From: Arabidopsis thaliana
Taxonomy: Eukaryota; Streptophyta; Magnoliopsida; Brassicales; Brassicaceae
Assembly (NCBI RefSeq): GCF_000001735.4
Contig: NC_003076.8
Coordinates: forward strand, 23,625,835 to 23,689,834
Length of the DNA stretch: 64,000 bases
Reading direction: 5' to 3'
Of the stretch, positions 35,416 through 47,296 are shown one piece after another. The notes below the pieces were generated by a model that saw only the letters and a list, made by a program, of their open reading frames with translations, was not told where the DNA came from and did no database searches. Within the stretch, counting starts at the first letter, position 1, and each line of letters starts with the position of its first letter. The translations under genes were made by a program, and so were the position numbers.

Positions 35416-37565
35416 TTCCTAGATTTTCAGTTTTTTTTTTTCAATTTCAATTTTCGAATACCAGAAATTGGAATAATTAAATATTGGTTTTTAATCTAAT
35501 TTTTAAGAAGTTTCCAATTTTGTATAATTCGTAATGGAAAAGAAGTAGTTTCGGATTATTAGATTCGTCGAAAGAAAAAACAAATCATTAGATCATGTGA
35601 TGAACGTGATTAGCAGCTAAGTACTATTTGCTGTCCAAGAGTATATATATTTTCAAATTTTAAATTATAGATCTGAAATGTTGTACGGAAGAGGAAAAAA
35701 AATAAACCAGAGGTCTAAATTGTTAGTATAAAATATAGCAAAAGTAGCAAAGATTAATAATTGATGGACGTTAACACATTTCTGGCCTAAGAAAGAATGT
35801 ATATGTACATGTGCGCATTACATTTCATGTTATTTTTGACATTATTATTACTCGATTTATAAAAATTATAACGCTTCATAGATGAACAATTGATTGTCCA
35901 TATCGTTGAGTTAACGTACAAAATAATGTTGGCTGTTTGAGTTTTTATTTATATCAAATTTTCCGAGAATAGGTGAAAATGAAATATAACCATTGGTCCA
36001 CTGCAAATATTTTTAGTATTTATTTATCAAAAAAAAAAGCAAAAGATTATTATTTTTTAATGATTTTTAATTTGTAACTCTGCCATACCATGATTTTAAA
36101 ATAAATATTATGCACTTGTAAAAAGTAACAACTCTAATGAATACAATTTGTTTTACAGAAATGAATACAACTAGATTTTAACCTGCGGTATACCGCGAAG
36201 ACAATTTACTTTTTTAAAATTAATATATATAAAAGTTTGCAAATTATATCTATCTATAAAATATTTTTATTTTCTAGTTTACAATTGTTATTAAGTAAAG
36301 TCCTTTCAAACTCGTCTTACCAAACTCGTCCCGTAAAAAAACCTGAAGTACACCGCTAATTTAAATATATAATTAAAATAAATATTTTACGGGATTGCAA
36401 TTGTATTTTAGTTTGTCAAACAGATTTTTGTTTTAAATAGTTGCCAAAATAAGATTTAGTGAATTGATAAGAAATGTATTTAGATGCGTTTTGCTCATTT
36501 TAAAGGATTGCAATTGTATTTTGGTTTGTCAAACATTTTTTGTTTTATATAGTTGTCAAAATCTAGTTCAAATGTTGGAAAAACATGCGTGATATATGGG
36601 ATTGGAAAATATTTAGAATGTTTTTCGTTTGTTAATCAATTTATTGCCAAAAAAACCATCAATTAAAAGCTAATGGCAACCATTGTAAATAAGTTTGAAC
36701 TCCACGATTTATTTCACAAAATCGCTGCAAAAATGTATATATAGATTTTATATATCAGTTATTATGTTCTAACATAAGACATTGTATATATTAGGTAAAT
36801 ACTGTTATTTATCTTAGTTAATTTATATGTTAATGGCTTTTTATCACCTTTTATGGTTTTTTTATTTTATTTTATGGTTCTAAAAATAAGCAACTATCAT
36901 TATGTAAATACTGGTTTTCAATAGTTGATAATATATTACTCAAAATTTTATCACAGTAAATTCCACCATATTAAACCTAAAATTATAAAGTATTTTATAA
37001 TACCTTTTTTCTCATTTATTAATTTATAGAGGTTCTGGTGTTGTTGTGTTTATGTATGGTGTAGAGCTACTCGAAGGCTGGTTGTGTCGAGCAAGCACTG
37101 ATCCATGATGCTTCAACCATCGATCCAATCGAGCAGCCGTGTGTTGCCTTTGTACAAATGCTTATATATACCAAAGAACTAGGTATTTAATTTGCATAAT
37201 CTTGTATGTTTCAAAGCCGTTATCGTGTCACATATTTGGATTAGTCTACAAAATCAAGAACATATTTATTAGGTAAAAATTTGGTAAAAGAAACTTATCA
37301 TGATTTAAATTCTATGACTTTGTTAAGCAACTTGCACAAGTGTGTATAATAAACTTCAAACTGTTGTTTCTTTTAGAAAAGAAAAATCTTAAGAGAGTAA
37401 TGAAAATTGGTCGTTGGGTTTACGATAATTAAACAAAGGTTGAAAGAGCATCAACCGTTGATTAGTCTTCTTAATCCTCAACGACGAATTCAACTGCTCC
37501 TCCAATATTCTCTTCCTTCTTCCTTCTTTCGGAAACAACCACAGAAGCAAAGAAATCAATCTCCT
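35416..37565. other. Intergenic with a decayed transposon-like patch
   Basis: About 2.15 kb, very AT-rich. A palindromic GCGGTATACCGC at 36,184-36,195 lies in a context (TTTTAACCTGCGG...) resembling ends of old Arabidopsis Helitron-type repeats. Two imperfect direct copies of about 58 bases lie at 36392-36450 and 36505-36562. A short more GC-rich islet lies at about 37,030-37,160. No coding region can be supported. Confidence 0.5.
36392..36562. repeat. Direct repeat pair, about 58 bases each
   Basis: Copies at 36392-36450 and 36505-36562 share GGATTGCAATTGTATTTT, then TTTGTCAAACA and TAGTTG(C/T)CAAAAT, with few substitutions. The offset is about 112 bases. This looks like an internal duplication in an old non-autonomous element. 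Confidence 0.7.
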
Positions 37566-39348
37566 ATGAGTTCCAAGAGACGGCGGAGATTCAATCTCCG
37601 AACAGTGTTCTCCATCATCTTCCTCACCTTTCTTCCTCTGAATCTTAACTCTCAAGGTAGTTGACTAATCTCTATGTTTCTCTATGCAACCTTTTGTGTG
37701 TCTCTTTAAATGATGACAATTCATTTCTTGAAGAGATTGTAGAGGTCTTTGATTCTTCTCAAGATCACTTCTTGATCCAATCCCGAGTTTATGCGAACCA
37801 TCGCAGCCTTATCGATACACCTCTTCCTGGCAAAGACCCTGCCCTTGATGCCTCTCCGCCATCTCCTGAATCCGCTATCCTCAAAGATCCATTGCTGCCT
37901 CCGCCACCACCAGAAGGCAACGAAACCCCGAGCCCTCCTCGAAGTGGTGTGCCAACACAAACACCAGAGACCCCACCTGCTATCACTCCCCTGCCTGTAC
38001 CACTGGCTCCAGCTCCGTCTCCGTCTCCTCCTGTGTCTCCAGGAACTACAAAGAAGTCTCCCAAAGTTTATATGATCGTTGGCATAGTCGGTGGGGTATT
38101 CACAGTCTCGGTAGCATTAATCATCATCTTTCTTATCCTCACTCGAAAGATTCCAATCAAGCCTTGGACCAACAGTGGCCAGCTTCGCGATGATCTTATC
38201 ACAGGCAAACACACTCTTCAGTCTTCATCTCTCTTTTTTCTCTCTTCATATGGAATTTCTCTAAATTTATAGTTTTGTATTGGAGCAGATGTTCCGAGGC
38301 TGCAGCTATCTGAGCTACAAGCAGCCTGCGAAGATTTCAGTAATGTCATAGGATCTTTCTCAGACGGCACCATTTATAAAGGAACTTTGTCCACTGGTGC
38401 TGAAATCGCTGTGGTGTCTATTGTGGCCGGTTCTCGTTCAGACTGGTCCACCACCATGGACACACAGTTGCTACAAAAGGTATCAGAACCTCGTTTGCAC
38501 TTGTCTTGAACTGAGATTTGCATTGCCATTAATGAACAACTGCGCTCTGTTTCTGCAGATGCATAATTTATCCAAAGTGGATCACAAGAACTTTTTGAAT
38601 GTGATCGGTTATTGCCTTGAGGAAGAGCCCTTCAAGCGAATGCTGGTTTTTGAATACGCTCCCAATGGATCACTCTCCGAGCATCTGCACTGTGAGGATT
38701 TCATCTCCTCAAGAAACCTTGTTTGATTTAACTCGTACACTCTTTGAACTGTTTGAACTGATCTCTCATCTCATGGCAGCTCAATACGTGGAGCACTTGG
38801 ACTGGCCTACCAGACTCAGAATCGTCATGGGAATAGCTTACTGTCTAGAGCACATGCACAATCTTAACCCACCCATCTTGCTCTCCAATTTGGACTCCTC
38901 TTCTGTGTACTTGACTGAAGACAACGCCGCCAAAGTCTCTGACTTTTCTGTCATCAACTCCATATTTCCCTCTAAGGAGGGTTCCTCGAGCAAGAACCTT
39001 CTAGAACCCTCGTTACTTGATCCCCATACCAACGTCTTTAACTTTGGTGCCGTTTTATTCGAAATCATCAGTGGAAAATTACCAGACCCGGATTCTATGC
39101 TTCTCGAACCCAAGCCCACAAGAGATATTGTGGACCCGACACTGAAAACATTTCAGGAAAATGTTGTTGAGAGACTGTTGGAGGTGGTTAGGCAGTGTTT
39201 GAATCCATACTCAGATCAGCGGCCGACAATGAGAGAGGTTGTGGTGAAATTGAGAGAGATAACTGGAATAGAAGCTGACGCAGCAATGCCGAGGCTGTCT
39301 CCACGGTGGTGGACAGAGCTGGAGATCATATCCACAGAAGGAAACTAA
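37566..39348 (+). CDS. Receptor-like pseudokinase with proline-rich ectodomain
   Basis: This is a membrane protein of the MRH1-like receptor kinase group without leucine-rich repeats (At5g58540 by order). Exons 37566-37656, 37734-38204, 38289-38479, 38559-38691 and 38780-39348 join in frame to 484 residues. It has a signal peptide (FNLRTVFSIIFLTFLPLNL), a short Pro/Ser-rich ectodomain (LPPPPPEGNETPSPPRSG), a membrane helix at about 144-166 (MIVGIVGGVFTVSVALIII), then a kinase-fold domain. The VAIK lysine is missing (AEIAVVSIVAG), the HRD loop reads PPILLSNLDSSSVYL and DFG is DFS, so it should be catalytically dead. Intron 2 (38205-38288) starts with GC instead of GT; only this junction keeps the frame (LRDDLIT/DVPRLQ). 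It is convergent with EOL2. Confidence 0.9.
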
Positions 39349-39616
39349 AGAGAAAGGAGCCGTCCTTTTAGGTGTCCCCTGTATATATACACAAATGACA
39401 CTGTGAAGTGATGATCATCTTTTTTTGTTCCTCTGCATTAAAAGACTCTTTACTGTATATACTAAAAAGTTGGTTTTGCATAGAAACCATTGGTAAGATT
39501 AATAAATGGCAGCTTCTTTACAGCATCCATTTATAGAAGAAGAAAATAAAAGTTAAATCTATTTATAAGATCCCAATGAAATATACAAATGGGATAATAT
39601 GGTTGATACCTTCAAA
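39349..39616. other. Convergent 3' spacer
   Basis: 268 bases between two converging stop codons; it contains both 3' UTRs and nothing else that I can see. Confidence 0.5.
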
Positions 39617-42600
39617 TTAATCTAAGCCAAAAATGGTGTTGTCAATGGAAGAAGCTTGATCCTTGGATCTGCTGTAGAGATGGAGCGTCTCGGTGTGGTT
39701 AGGGTCCAAACAGAGAGCAGCTTCACAGTCTTGAGTGGCCAATGACAGATTCCCAGTGGCCTCGTGAAATGCTGCTCTGAGATGCAGCGTTTGCAGTTCT
39801 GGTCTGAAAGCTATCGCCTTTGACAGCTCTTCCACTGCTTCTGTCTCTCTCTGATCATCCATCAGCACTGCCACACATACGATCACTTCTTTAACTACTA
39901 GAATTTATAAGATGTTAATACAGAACAGGAAGAGTTAGTTACCGGCAGCTCGGTATCTGTAGGGATAAGTTCGCAGAGGGTCGAGTGTTGTGGCCATGTC
40001 AAGATCTTCTTTGGCTTTTTCACGTTCACAGTACTCAGACCGTTTCTCGTAGGCTGCTGCTTTGCTACACGACTTCTCGATCAGCTTTGTCATCTCCTCA
40101 CAAGCTTCTTTACGTTGGTTCTTCAAAAAATAAACTCGCGCCAGCCCTTGGCGTGCACGAGTGTGTTTGATCTCTATAGCGTTCTTATATGCGGTTTCAG
40201 CTTGATCTAGCATCCCCAAATTGATGTAGATGCTCCCAAGGTTGTTCAGAGCCTGCAGAAACATAACAAAACGACTAATCAGATTACAGTGTGAATAAGA
40301 GAAAGAGAAAGGCGAGACATCAAAATGCCAACCTGTCCTTTGCGTAGCCCATCTGAAGGACACTTGAGGGCTTCCTCTAGAACCTGAACCACACAAGAGA
40401 TCTCGTCTGCATCGAGATTCTTGTCAGCTAGAGCATATGCTTTGAGGAAAAATGCTTCAAAGGATCGCTGAATAGAGATTGCCTCCTCAGCTTTAGTAAG
40501 AGTTTCTTCCACATAACCCATGTCGTATAAAAGCCACCCTTCGTAGACCAACCTTTCTGCCTCAGAAGTAGCCAAGTTCCATGCCATTCGCAAACACCTC
40601 ATCGCGGCTCCTTGACAATTCAATCTGTTACAGATCACAAAAAAATGTAGCTTCCGTCAACTCCTGAAGAATTCACCAATCAGGTTGCCAGAGAAACAAA
40701 AGATATTCTTCTTACCTTAAGAGAAGAAGAGATTGTCTAAACCTCAGAAAGTTTTTGCTGGGATCATTCTGAAGCATCTGATGAACAACAGCCAACGACG
40801 CAACATCATCCACAGCTGACCATCTATCGAAAAGCCTCACCCAACAATCCGCTTCACTCTCTACTTCAATACATTGCGCGGTCAGAGCCTCCACCAAATC
40901 ATCTCTCATTTTCCCACCAAACACAACATAATTGGGCTCTAAAGACAGCACTGCTCTAAGATCTCTCAAACAACTCTCCCGGTCACCAGTGGCTAAATAC
41001 AGCCAAGCCCTCAGCTCGAGACATTCTGGACTAAGCTTGAACTGAATTAATCTATCAATCTCTTGGAAGGCTTCTTTAATCTGCTTCTGTTCGAATTTCA
41101 TTACGGCTCTGTACTTGTACGGAAAAGACAGTGTCGGGTCAAGTTCAGTGGCGGTTGCTAAATCTTTTAGTTTCTCAACTCCAACATTGTACAGAGACCT
41201 CTCCTGGTACATCCATCCATGTGGCTTGTGATTAGAGATGAGAAAGTTCATGAGCCTGTACGCCGAATACCTCTTCCCTTGTTTATATTCAGTTCTTGAT
41301 ACCCCAGCCAAAGAGTAGACATGCCCTAAGCTTGAAGCTAATCTGAAATGAAACTGGGCTGCTTTGTAATCCTTTCTCTCAAACAGAACACATCCCATTT
41401 GATGCAAAGACAAAGCCTTTTGCCAGTTTGTACGAGCAAACTCTCGAGTTCTCTCTAGCAATATCAGCATAGTGTCCGTCGTGAGTTTCTCTTCCATGCC
41501 TACTTGGCTGAGGAAGTAGTACAACAGGAACACACACTCTGAACCCAGAAAAGCTAATTGCTCTTTTGCTTCGGAACTGCAGAAGAATCTCATCACTTTG
41601 GGATTGTGAAGAGACTGAGGAAGCTCTCTCAGAAACACCTGCAAGCAAGCAGATAAGAGAAGCGTTGTGCGTTCCTCCAACGCGTACTCTACAAAGGTTA
41701 AAGCTTTATCAAGGTCAGTGACAGAAGCAGCCAAGCGAGCCTCACATTCAGACTTCAGATCATCGCAACAGAATTTGCTGGCTAATTGAAGCAGCTCAAA
41801 TACAGTTTCCACACGAAACAGATCAACTCTTTTGATTCTACTATATATGTTGAGTGCCAACATTGCCTCAATAGAGATGCCATTTTCCGAGAAATCAATC
41901 TCAGAAGTTGTTGATTCCACGAAAGAACCATACAACATGGCCTCAAAAGGACGCGAAAGCGCTGCGATTCTCGACCTAACACACTTAGCCTTCTCTGAAC
42001 CTACGCAGAAGGAAATATCGCTAACCTCATCTAGACCCGAAAACTCATCAGCCTTAGAGATTTTAACGTCATCACTACCAAATTCATCCTCACATACCGT
42101 AGAACATTCACAACCCTCGTCGTCTACATTCAAATCACAACCATGAGTCAAACTAGTCTTCGGACATTCAGAAGCAAGCCCATTACAATCCATAGATTCA
42201 ACTCCCACAAGTTCATGTTCTCTCCTAAAAAATCTCAACCAAGCAGAGAAAACAACCTTACAAGGGACATCAATGGCGTGCCTCCTAGCGTTGAGAAGGC
42301 ACCTACGCAAGAGCTTGGCATCACCGAGACTGCGGAGAACAGCGTACTGCTCAAGGTAGAGCATCGATGCCTCGGATTCCGAACTGGACTCGATTCTCCG
42401 ATATAGATTTGATAATGACTCCACCAAATCGATAGGTTTGAGGTAAGAGTCCAAGGGAGGCTCGAGGAGGTCTGTGGTGGGAAAGCCATGAGGGAGAAGT
42501 GAACGAGATTTGGATTTGGGATGCCCAAGGAACTTCATCATTCGAGGGCTACCATTGCTGCTTGTAGAGGGAGAGTCTTGTGTAGTAAAGGCGTGGACTT

Positions 42601-42640
42601 GAGTGCTTTTAAATCTCTCAAAGAGTTTGAGATTGCGCAT
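39617..42640 (-). CDS. EOL2: EOL2, ETO1-like BTB-TPR substrate adaptor
   Basis: This is a BTB/TPR adaptor of CUL3 ubiquitin ligases that, with ETO1 and EOL1, targets type-2 ACC synthases and so lowers ethylene production. Exons 40716-42640, 40333-40624, 39943-40252 and 39617-39867 join in frame to 925 residues, the usual family length. The N-terminus has the ETO1-type segment LDSYLKPIDLVESLSNLYRR. The BTB domain lies at about 207-300 (VSDISFCVGSEKAKCVRSRI; IEAMLALNIYSRIKRVDL). Multiple TPRs follow to the C-terminus (KALSLHQMGCVLFERKDYKA; ALNNLGSIYINLGMLDQAET). The 5' leader contains a pure (GA)25 microsatellite. The only reasonable start is ATG 42640 (MRNLKLFERFKS). Confidence 0.95.
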
Positions 42641-42713
42641 TTTGCTATATCACAGAAATCTGAGAAAAGGGTTTGATTTTGAAGTAAAGAGAGAGTGAGG
42701 GAGACGGAGAGAG

Positions 42714-42767
<54 letters not shown>

Positions 42768-44678
42768 GAAAACACAAGCTCTGTCTCCGGTGACAACACA
42801 CAGTGCAGAGACAAAAAGGAGAGAGAGAGAGAGAGGAAGAAGAAGACGATGAAGTGTGATTGAGAATATAAATTATTTTTATAAAAAGGTCAATAATTTG
42901 GGGAGAAAAAAGAGTAATGGCGTCGATTTTTGCAAACCCAAAAAACATTTATATGGAAAAAAAATGGTCGAATCTCATATCTGTTTTTCTTTCTTTTATG
43001 CATTTTTTTGTGGAACAGTTTACGAACTTCAACAGTTGGTGGTTCTTATTGGGTGCGATACGAACCAGACCACTTTCCTTTCTCTTTCCTTTTTGTGTAA
43101 AGACCACTTTCCTTTTTTAAAACAATATTTTGTTTCTGTTTTTTTGGTGAGGAAATATTTTGTTTCTTTGTTAAATTGTTATTTTTTTCCATATTTGAAG
43201 ATATTGGTATGGCTTTTAATTTGTGAAAATTTGGGTTTATTACAGAGTTATATGATGATTAAATATAGTTTAGAGAATTATAGATGGTTGGTTCGTTTCG
43301 GGTATAATTAAAATAAGCCTCTCTGACTATCCAACGTCATTGATTCATGTGATGCCAAGATAGGTAGGTTAACTAGTTATGTGGTTTCTTATCGGTTATC
43401 TCCTATCTAAACAATTGAGCTTAACATTAAACTTTGAAGATATTAACTTATCTCTCTAATGAACGAAAAAAATTCAGTTTTATTGGTTGATTGGTTATGA
43501 TTTCAATGACTAACAAAGAAATGGTCTTTAATTTATGTACAGCATGAATTTACTCAATTTATTACATACAACATGATTTCAAAAAATTGCTTAAAATTTT
43601 GCAAAACATTTCTTTACTGTGATCACACTAATCATTTGTTAATCTGGTGTCTACTTTTTTACTCGCTAACGTGAGCGTGTATATTTATATTTTCTGAGAT
43701 CTTCATAGTTTTAGGTTTTTAGCTTGTAGTTAGTTTTTTTTGTTCTCGATATTGGACCAACAACTATCAGGAAACGCATAATTTATTATATATATAAAAA
43801 ACTCTCATAAAACGTACTGTATTAAAACAATAACAAATAAAAAGTGGAGAGAACTATATCCAGAACCAATTCTGATGTTCTTTTGCCCGCACACCTGGAA
43901 AACACATGCAAGTGTACTCTTTAAAGATAAACATATATACCATTTGCGAAATAATTGAGGATTTTTTTTCTTTTGCCAACAGATAAATAATATAAGATTG
44001 TTTCAGAAAAAAAATAAAGATGGATAATTGAGGATTAGGTTGGCATTATTTGATGCAAAAAATACTAAAGAAAATCTCACATTGAAATCAATTAAAATAA
44101 TTTTCTTATGGTATATACAAGTTGATGCAAAATTGATAAAAGATTAAACAAGGCAAGAGACGTGTGGTCATGTGTCTCGGCAACCCATGTGAGGGAATCT
44201 GAATCACTTTTTTTTTTTTTTTTTTTATGTTTCTCGAATCTGAGTAGCACAATAATTGAATTGTGTTTCGTAACTAAATTAGGGATTTATTAATCATGAA
44301 AAATTATTTGATGAAATCAAATTGTGGTCCGTCTAGTTGACTTATACCAGCCCAAATTATTTAGCGAATATAAAGCCCAAACTAGGCCCACAATAACAAA
44401 TTATGCGTTTCCTCAAACGAACACCACCATGTCATGAACCATTCTAGCCGAATCCAAATAGAACGAAACTAAAATTGCTTTAATCCATATGTGACCAGAT
44501 AAAGTAAAACACTCCTTTTGGGGAAATAAATATCCACTTTTCACCATCTTTTTGGTAAACAATAAAACAAACCAAATTTTGTGTGCTTGAGCAACAACAA
44601 CTACCAACCAGTTACTGTCAAAAAAAATAAATGAAAACGTAATCGAAGAAAAGGTCGTGTTTTCTAGTGTTGCAGAAA
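42641..44678. other. Intergenic: EOL2 leader/promoter and FOLK promoter
   Basis: About 2 kb. The EOL2 side starts with GA-rich leader sequence. The FOLK side has site II motifs CAGCCCAAA (44348-44356) and AAGCCCAAACTAGGCCCA (44373-44390). The middle is AT-rich with a T tract near 44,209-44,226. An ORF at 42538-42948 on the minus strand is only the translated GA repeat. Confidence 0.55.
42716..42765. repeat. (GA)25 microsatellite in the EOL2 leader
   Basis: Fifty bases of uninterrupted GA dinucleotide, 76-125 bases upstream of the EOL2 ATG; it reads as (TC)n in the EOL2 transcript sense. A shorter GA run follows at about 42,819-42,835. Such tracts bind BBR/BPC GAGA factors in plants; this one is also likely to vary in length between accessions. 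Confidence 0.9.
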
Positions 44679-46736
44679 ATGGCAACTACTAGTACTACTA
44701 CAAAGCTCTCCGTTCTCTGCTGCTCTTTCATTTCATCTCCTCTCGTTGACTCTCCTCCTTCTCTCGCCTTCTTCTCTCCGATTCCACGATTCCTCACTGT
44801 CCGAATCGCGACTAGCTTTAGATCGAGCTCTAGGTTTCCGGCCACCAAAATCCGCAAGTCTTCACTCGCCGCCGTGATGTTTCCGGAAAATTCGGTTTTA
44901 TCAGATGTCTGCGCGTTTGGAGTCACTAGCATCGTTGCGTTCTCGTGCCTCGGTTTCTGGGGAGAGATTGGCAAACGTGGCATCTTCGACCAGGTTTTCG
45001 ATCATTCAATTCACTTAATTAAATTATACACGCGTCGATTTGTTGAATAACGTTTTTGGAATGTTGCTCGATTCTGCAATTTCTGGTTAAAGCAACTTTG
45101 GATTCAGAGTAATGGTAGTAGTAAGCTTTATCGAGTAATGGATGGCATTAATGGCGAGGATAATAAATCTTATTAGTTCAAGAAATTATAGAATGTGAAT
45201 GGATACCTATTTTGGGGTGGAAGAACACTGCGATAAACAATGGGAAAGTAACCCCATATCTGGTAAATTAGTGGGAAAATTGCTCAGAACCCAATTTGGG
45301 GATGAAATTTTTTTGAAATTCGTGCGGTATAATCACAATCTCATCGTAACTTGAAGATTCAACCATATTTATGATATATATGAATTTTGTAGGTTTAAAT
45401 GTTGCACAATTTCTTTGCTATACTTTGAAGGATTATTTCTTCGTATGAGTCAGTCTATACACATATTGGACATGGCTTGTTTTTTTTTCCTTTCTCTTAT
45501 GTGTTTCTCCGCAGTGACTTGTTTTTCTTCAAGTAATTTGGTTAGGAGTAGAGGAATTATCTATGATTAGCAAAAATTCTATTAAACATTTTTGGTTTGG
45601 GAATACCTGTATGGCTTCAGCTACTTGATTTTGTTTCTCTGACCTTATCGTGATTAAGATATCATCTCAGAACCCATTGAATTTATAAGATCCACAGGCT
45701 GTCTGATGTAGGACTGACTCCACTTTCATGGTTTTATTGAATGAGGCATTGGTTTAACATCTGTGGTTGACATTGGTGTTATTTCTTATTTTTCAGAAAC
45801 TCATCCGGAAGCTTGTGCATATAAATATTGGGCTAGTTTTTATGCTTTGCTGGCCGCTGTTCAGGTAATAATACGGAGTGAAAGGATCGATTTTGATGTA
45901 CCAGCTTGCTTTTCTGCTTCACCAGTTTATTTCGATATCAATTGTTTCAGTTCTGGAATCCAAGGAGCACTTTTCGCATCTCTTGTACCTGGACTCAATA
46001 TAGTAAGGATGCTATTGCTGGGGCTTGGAGTGTACCACGACGAAGGAACAATCAAGTCAATGAGCAGACATGGAGATCGCAGGTAGCTGAATCGAACAAG
46101 TGTCTGTCACAATATCCAACAATCTCTTAGCATTCTTGGTATCTATGATCAAAATTCGGTTTGTCTGTTTATTATTGCTTTTGTCACTTCACAAAGTGTC
46201 TGTAGTCGCTCTCTGCATCAGGGAACTACTTAAGGGGCCGCTTTACTATGTACTGTCAATCACATCAGCCTGCATCTACTATTGGAAATCATCCCCAATC
46301 GCGATTGCGGTGATATGCAACCTTTGCGCAGGAGATGGTAAGTACAGTTAGCTCTGGTTTGATCCAATAACATTAGCAACTTTTGTCTTAGGAATTTGAA
46401 TCCATTGAATGATGATTCTAATACACACACTTGCTGTTAAAAGGTATGGCTGACATTGTGGGTCGGCGGTTTGGAACAGAGAAGCTTCCTTACAACAAAA
46501 ACAAATCATTTGCTGGTAGCATTGGAATGGCCACCGCCGGGTTTCTAGCATCTGTTGCGTATATGTACTACTTTGCTTCATTTGGTTACATCGAGGATAG
46601 CGGGGGAATGATTCTTCGTTTCCTCGTCATCTCTATAGCATCAGCTCTTGTGGAATCACTCCCAATAAGCACCGACATTGACGACAATCTCACCATTTCC
46701 TTAACCTCTGCCTTGGCCGGATTCTTACTCTTCTAA
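44679..46736 (+). CDS. FOLK: FOLK, farnesol kinase
   Basis: This is a polytopic membrane lipid kinase of the phytol/farnesol/dolichol kinase family, which uses CTP to phosphorylate farnesol; its loss causes ABA hypersensitivity. Exons 44679-44993, 45797-45864, 45951-46082, 46222-46337 and 46444-46736 join in frame to 307 residues. The first ~65 residues are Ser/Thr/Arg-rich and could be a plastid transit peptide. After this come several membrane helices. The family landmarks are KLIRKLVHINIGLVF at about 106-120, the loop MSRHGDRRELLKGPLYYVL, and the catalytic region CAGDGMADIVGRRFG with NKNKSFAGSIG. The C-terminal IPVSTDxDDNL-type motif is present as LPISTDIDDNLTIS. Intron 1 is long (803 bases). 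Confidence 0.95.
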
Positions 46737-47035
46737 TAATACCCTCTCGTTGTTATGTATCATCAAATAAAGGGTCGAGCTTGATTGCTGATATGGAGGT
46801 AAAACTGCATTCATTGTTCCCATCTTCTTCTGTATGTACGTATTAGTGAAACATCTCATATTGTTGTTGTCCACAAATCTTATTTTTCAGCTGCAATTGC
46901 AGTTGGGTACAATGTTGTAATGTTCTATCCATTAGTGAGACATATGATGACGAACAGTGACGCTTCTACAATTTGTAACAGATACTCTTTTGTAACAGAT
47001 ATTCAATACATGTTTGTTTGTTATTTGGCCTATGG
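46737..47035. other. Convergent 3' spacer after FOLK
   Basis: 299 bases between converging genes; it holds their 3' UTRs. Nothing else is seen. Confidence 0.45.
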
Positions 47036-47296
47036 CTATGTGGAAATGGATTGTTTGCTTACAACAGGTGAGGGCTTGAGTGTCCCGCTCCAGGAAGCCT
47101 CTTCTGACAGGTCGGACTGGTGACTGTAACGGCGTTTCAGACAAGGAAGCAACACGAGGAACAAGAGGAAGACGGCGAAGCTGATGACAAGAACTACCGT
47201 CAAGATCTCACCATGCATGGCGTAGTGTCTGTCTCTAGTGAAAGTAAGTCGTTCGCCATCTTCAGGACTCGAGGCCTCCACCGTAGAAGTTACCAT
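47036..47296 (-). CDS. Small single-pass membrane protein, unknown function
   Basis: This is an 86-residue ORF from ATG 47296 (MVTSTVEASSPEDGERLTF). A strong membrane helix lies at about 36-56 (GEILTVVLVISFAVFLLFLV), followed by a basic stop-transfer CLKRRYSH and a Ser-rich tail ending VSKQSIST. The layout resembles the N-terminal part of ATL proteins without a RING, but I see no zinc ligands. It is likely the annotated transmembrane-protein gene At5g58570 by order. The frame extends upstream of 47296 only with a non-ATG codon, so I start at ATG. Its function is unknown. Confidence 0.7.
   Translation of the reverse strand: MVTSTVEASSPEDGERLTFTRDRHYAMHGEILTVVLVISFAVFLLFLVLLPCLKRRYSHQSDLSEEASWSGTLKPSPVVSKQSIST

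Noticed and set aside
42538-42948. 136-residue minus-strand ORF with Ser-Leu repeats
   Set aside because: It is the GA microsatellite and the EOL2 leader read in another frame.
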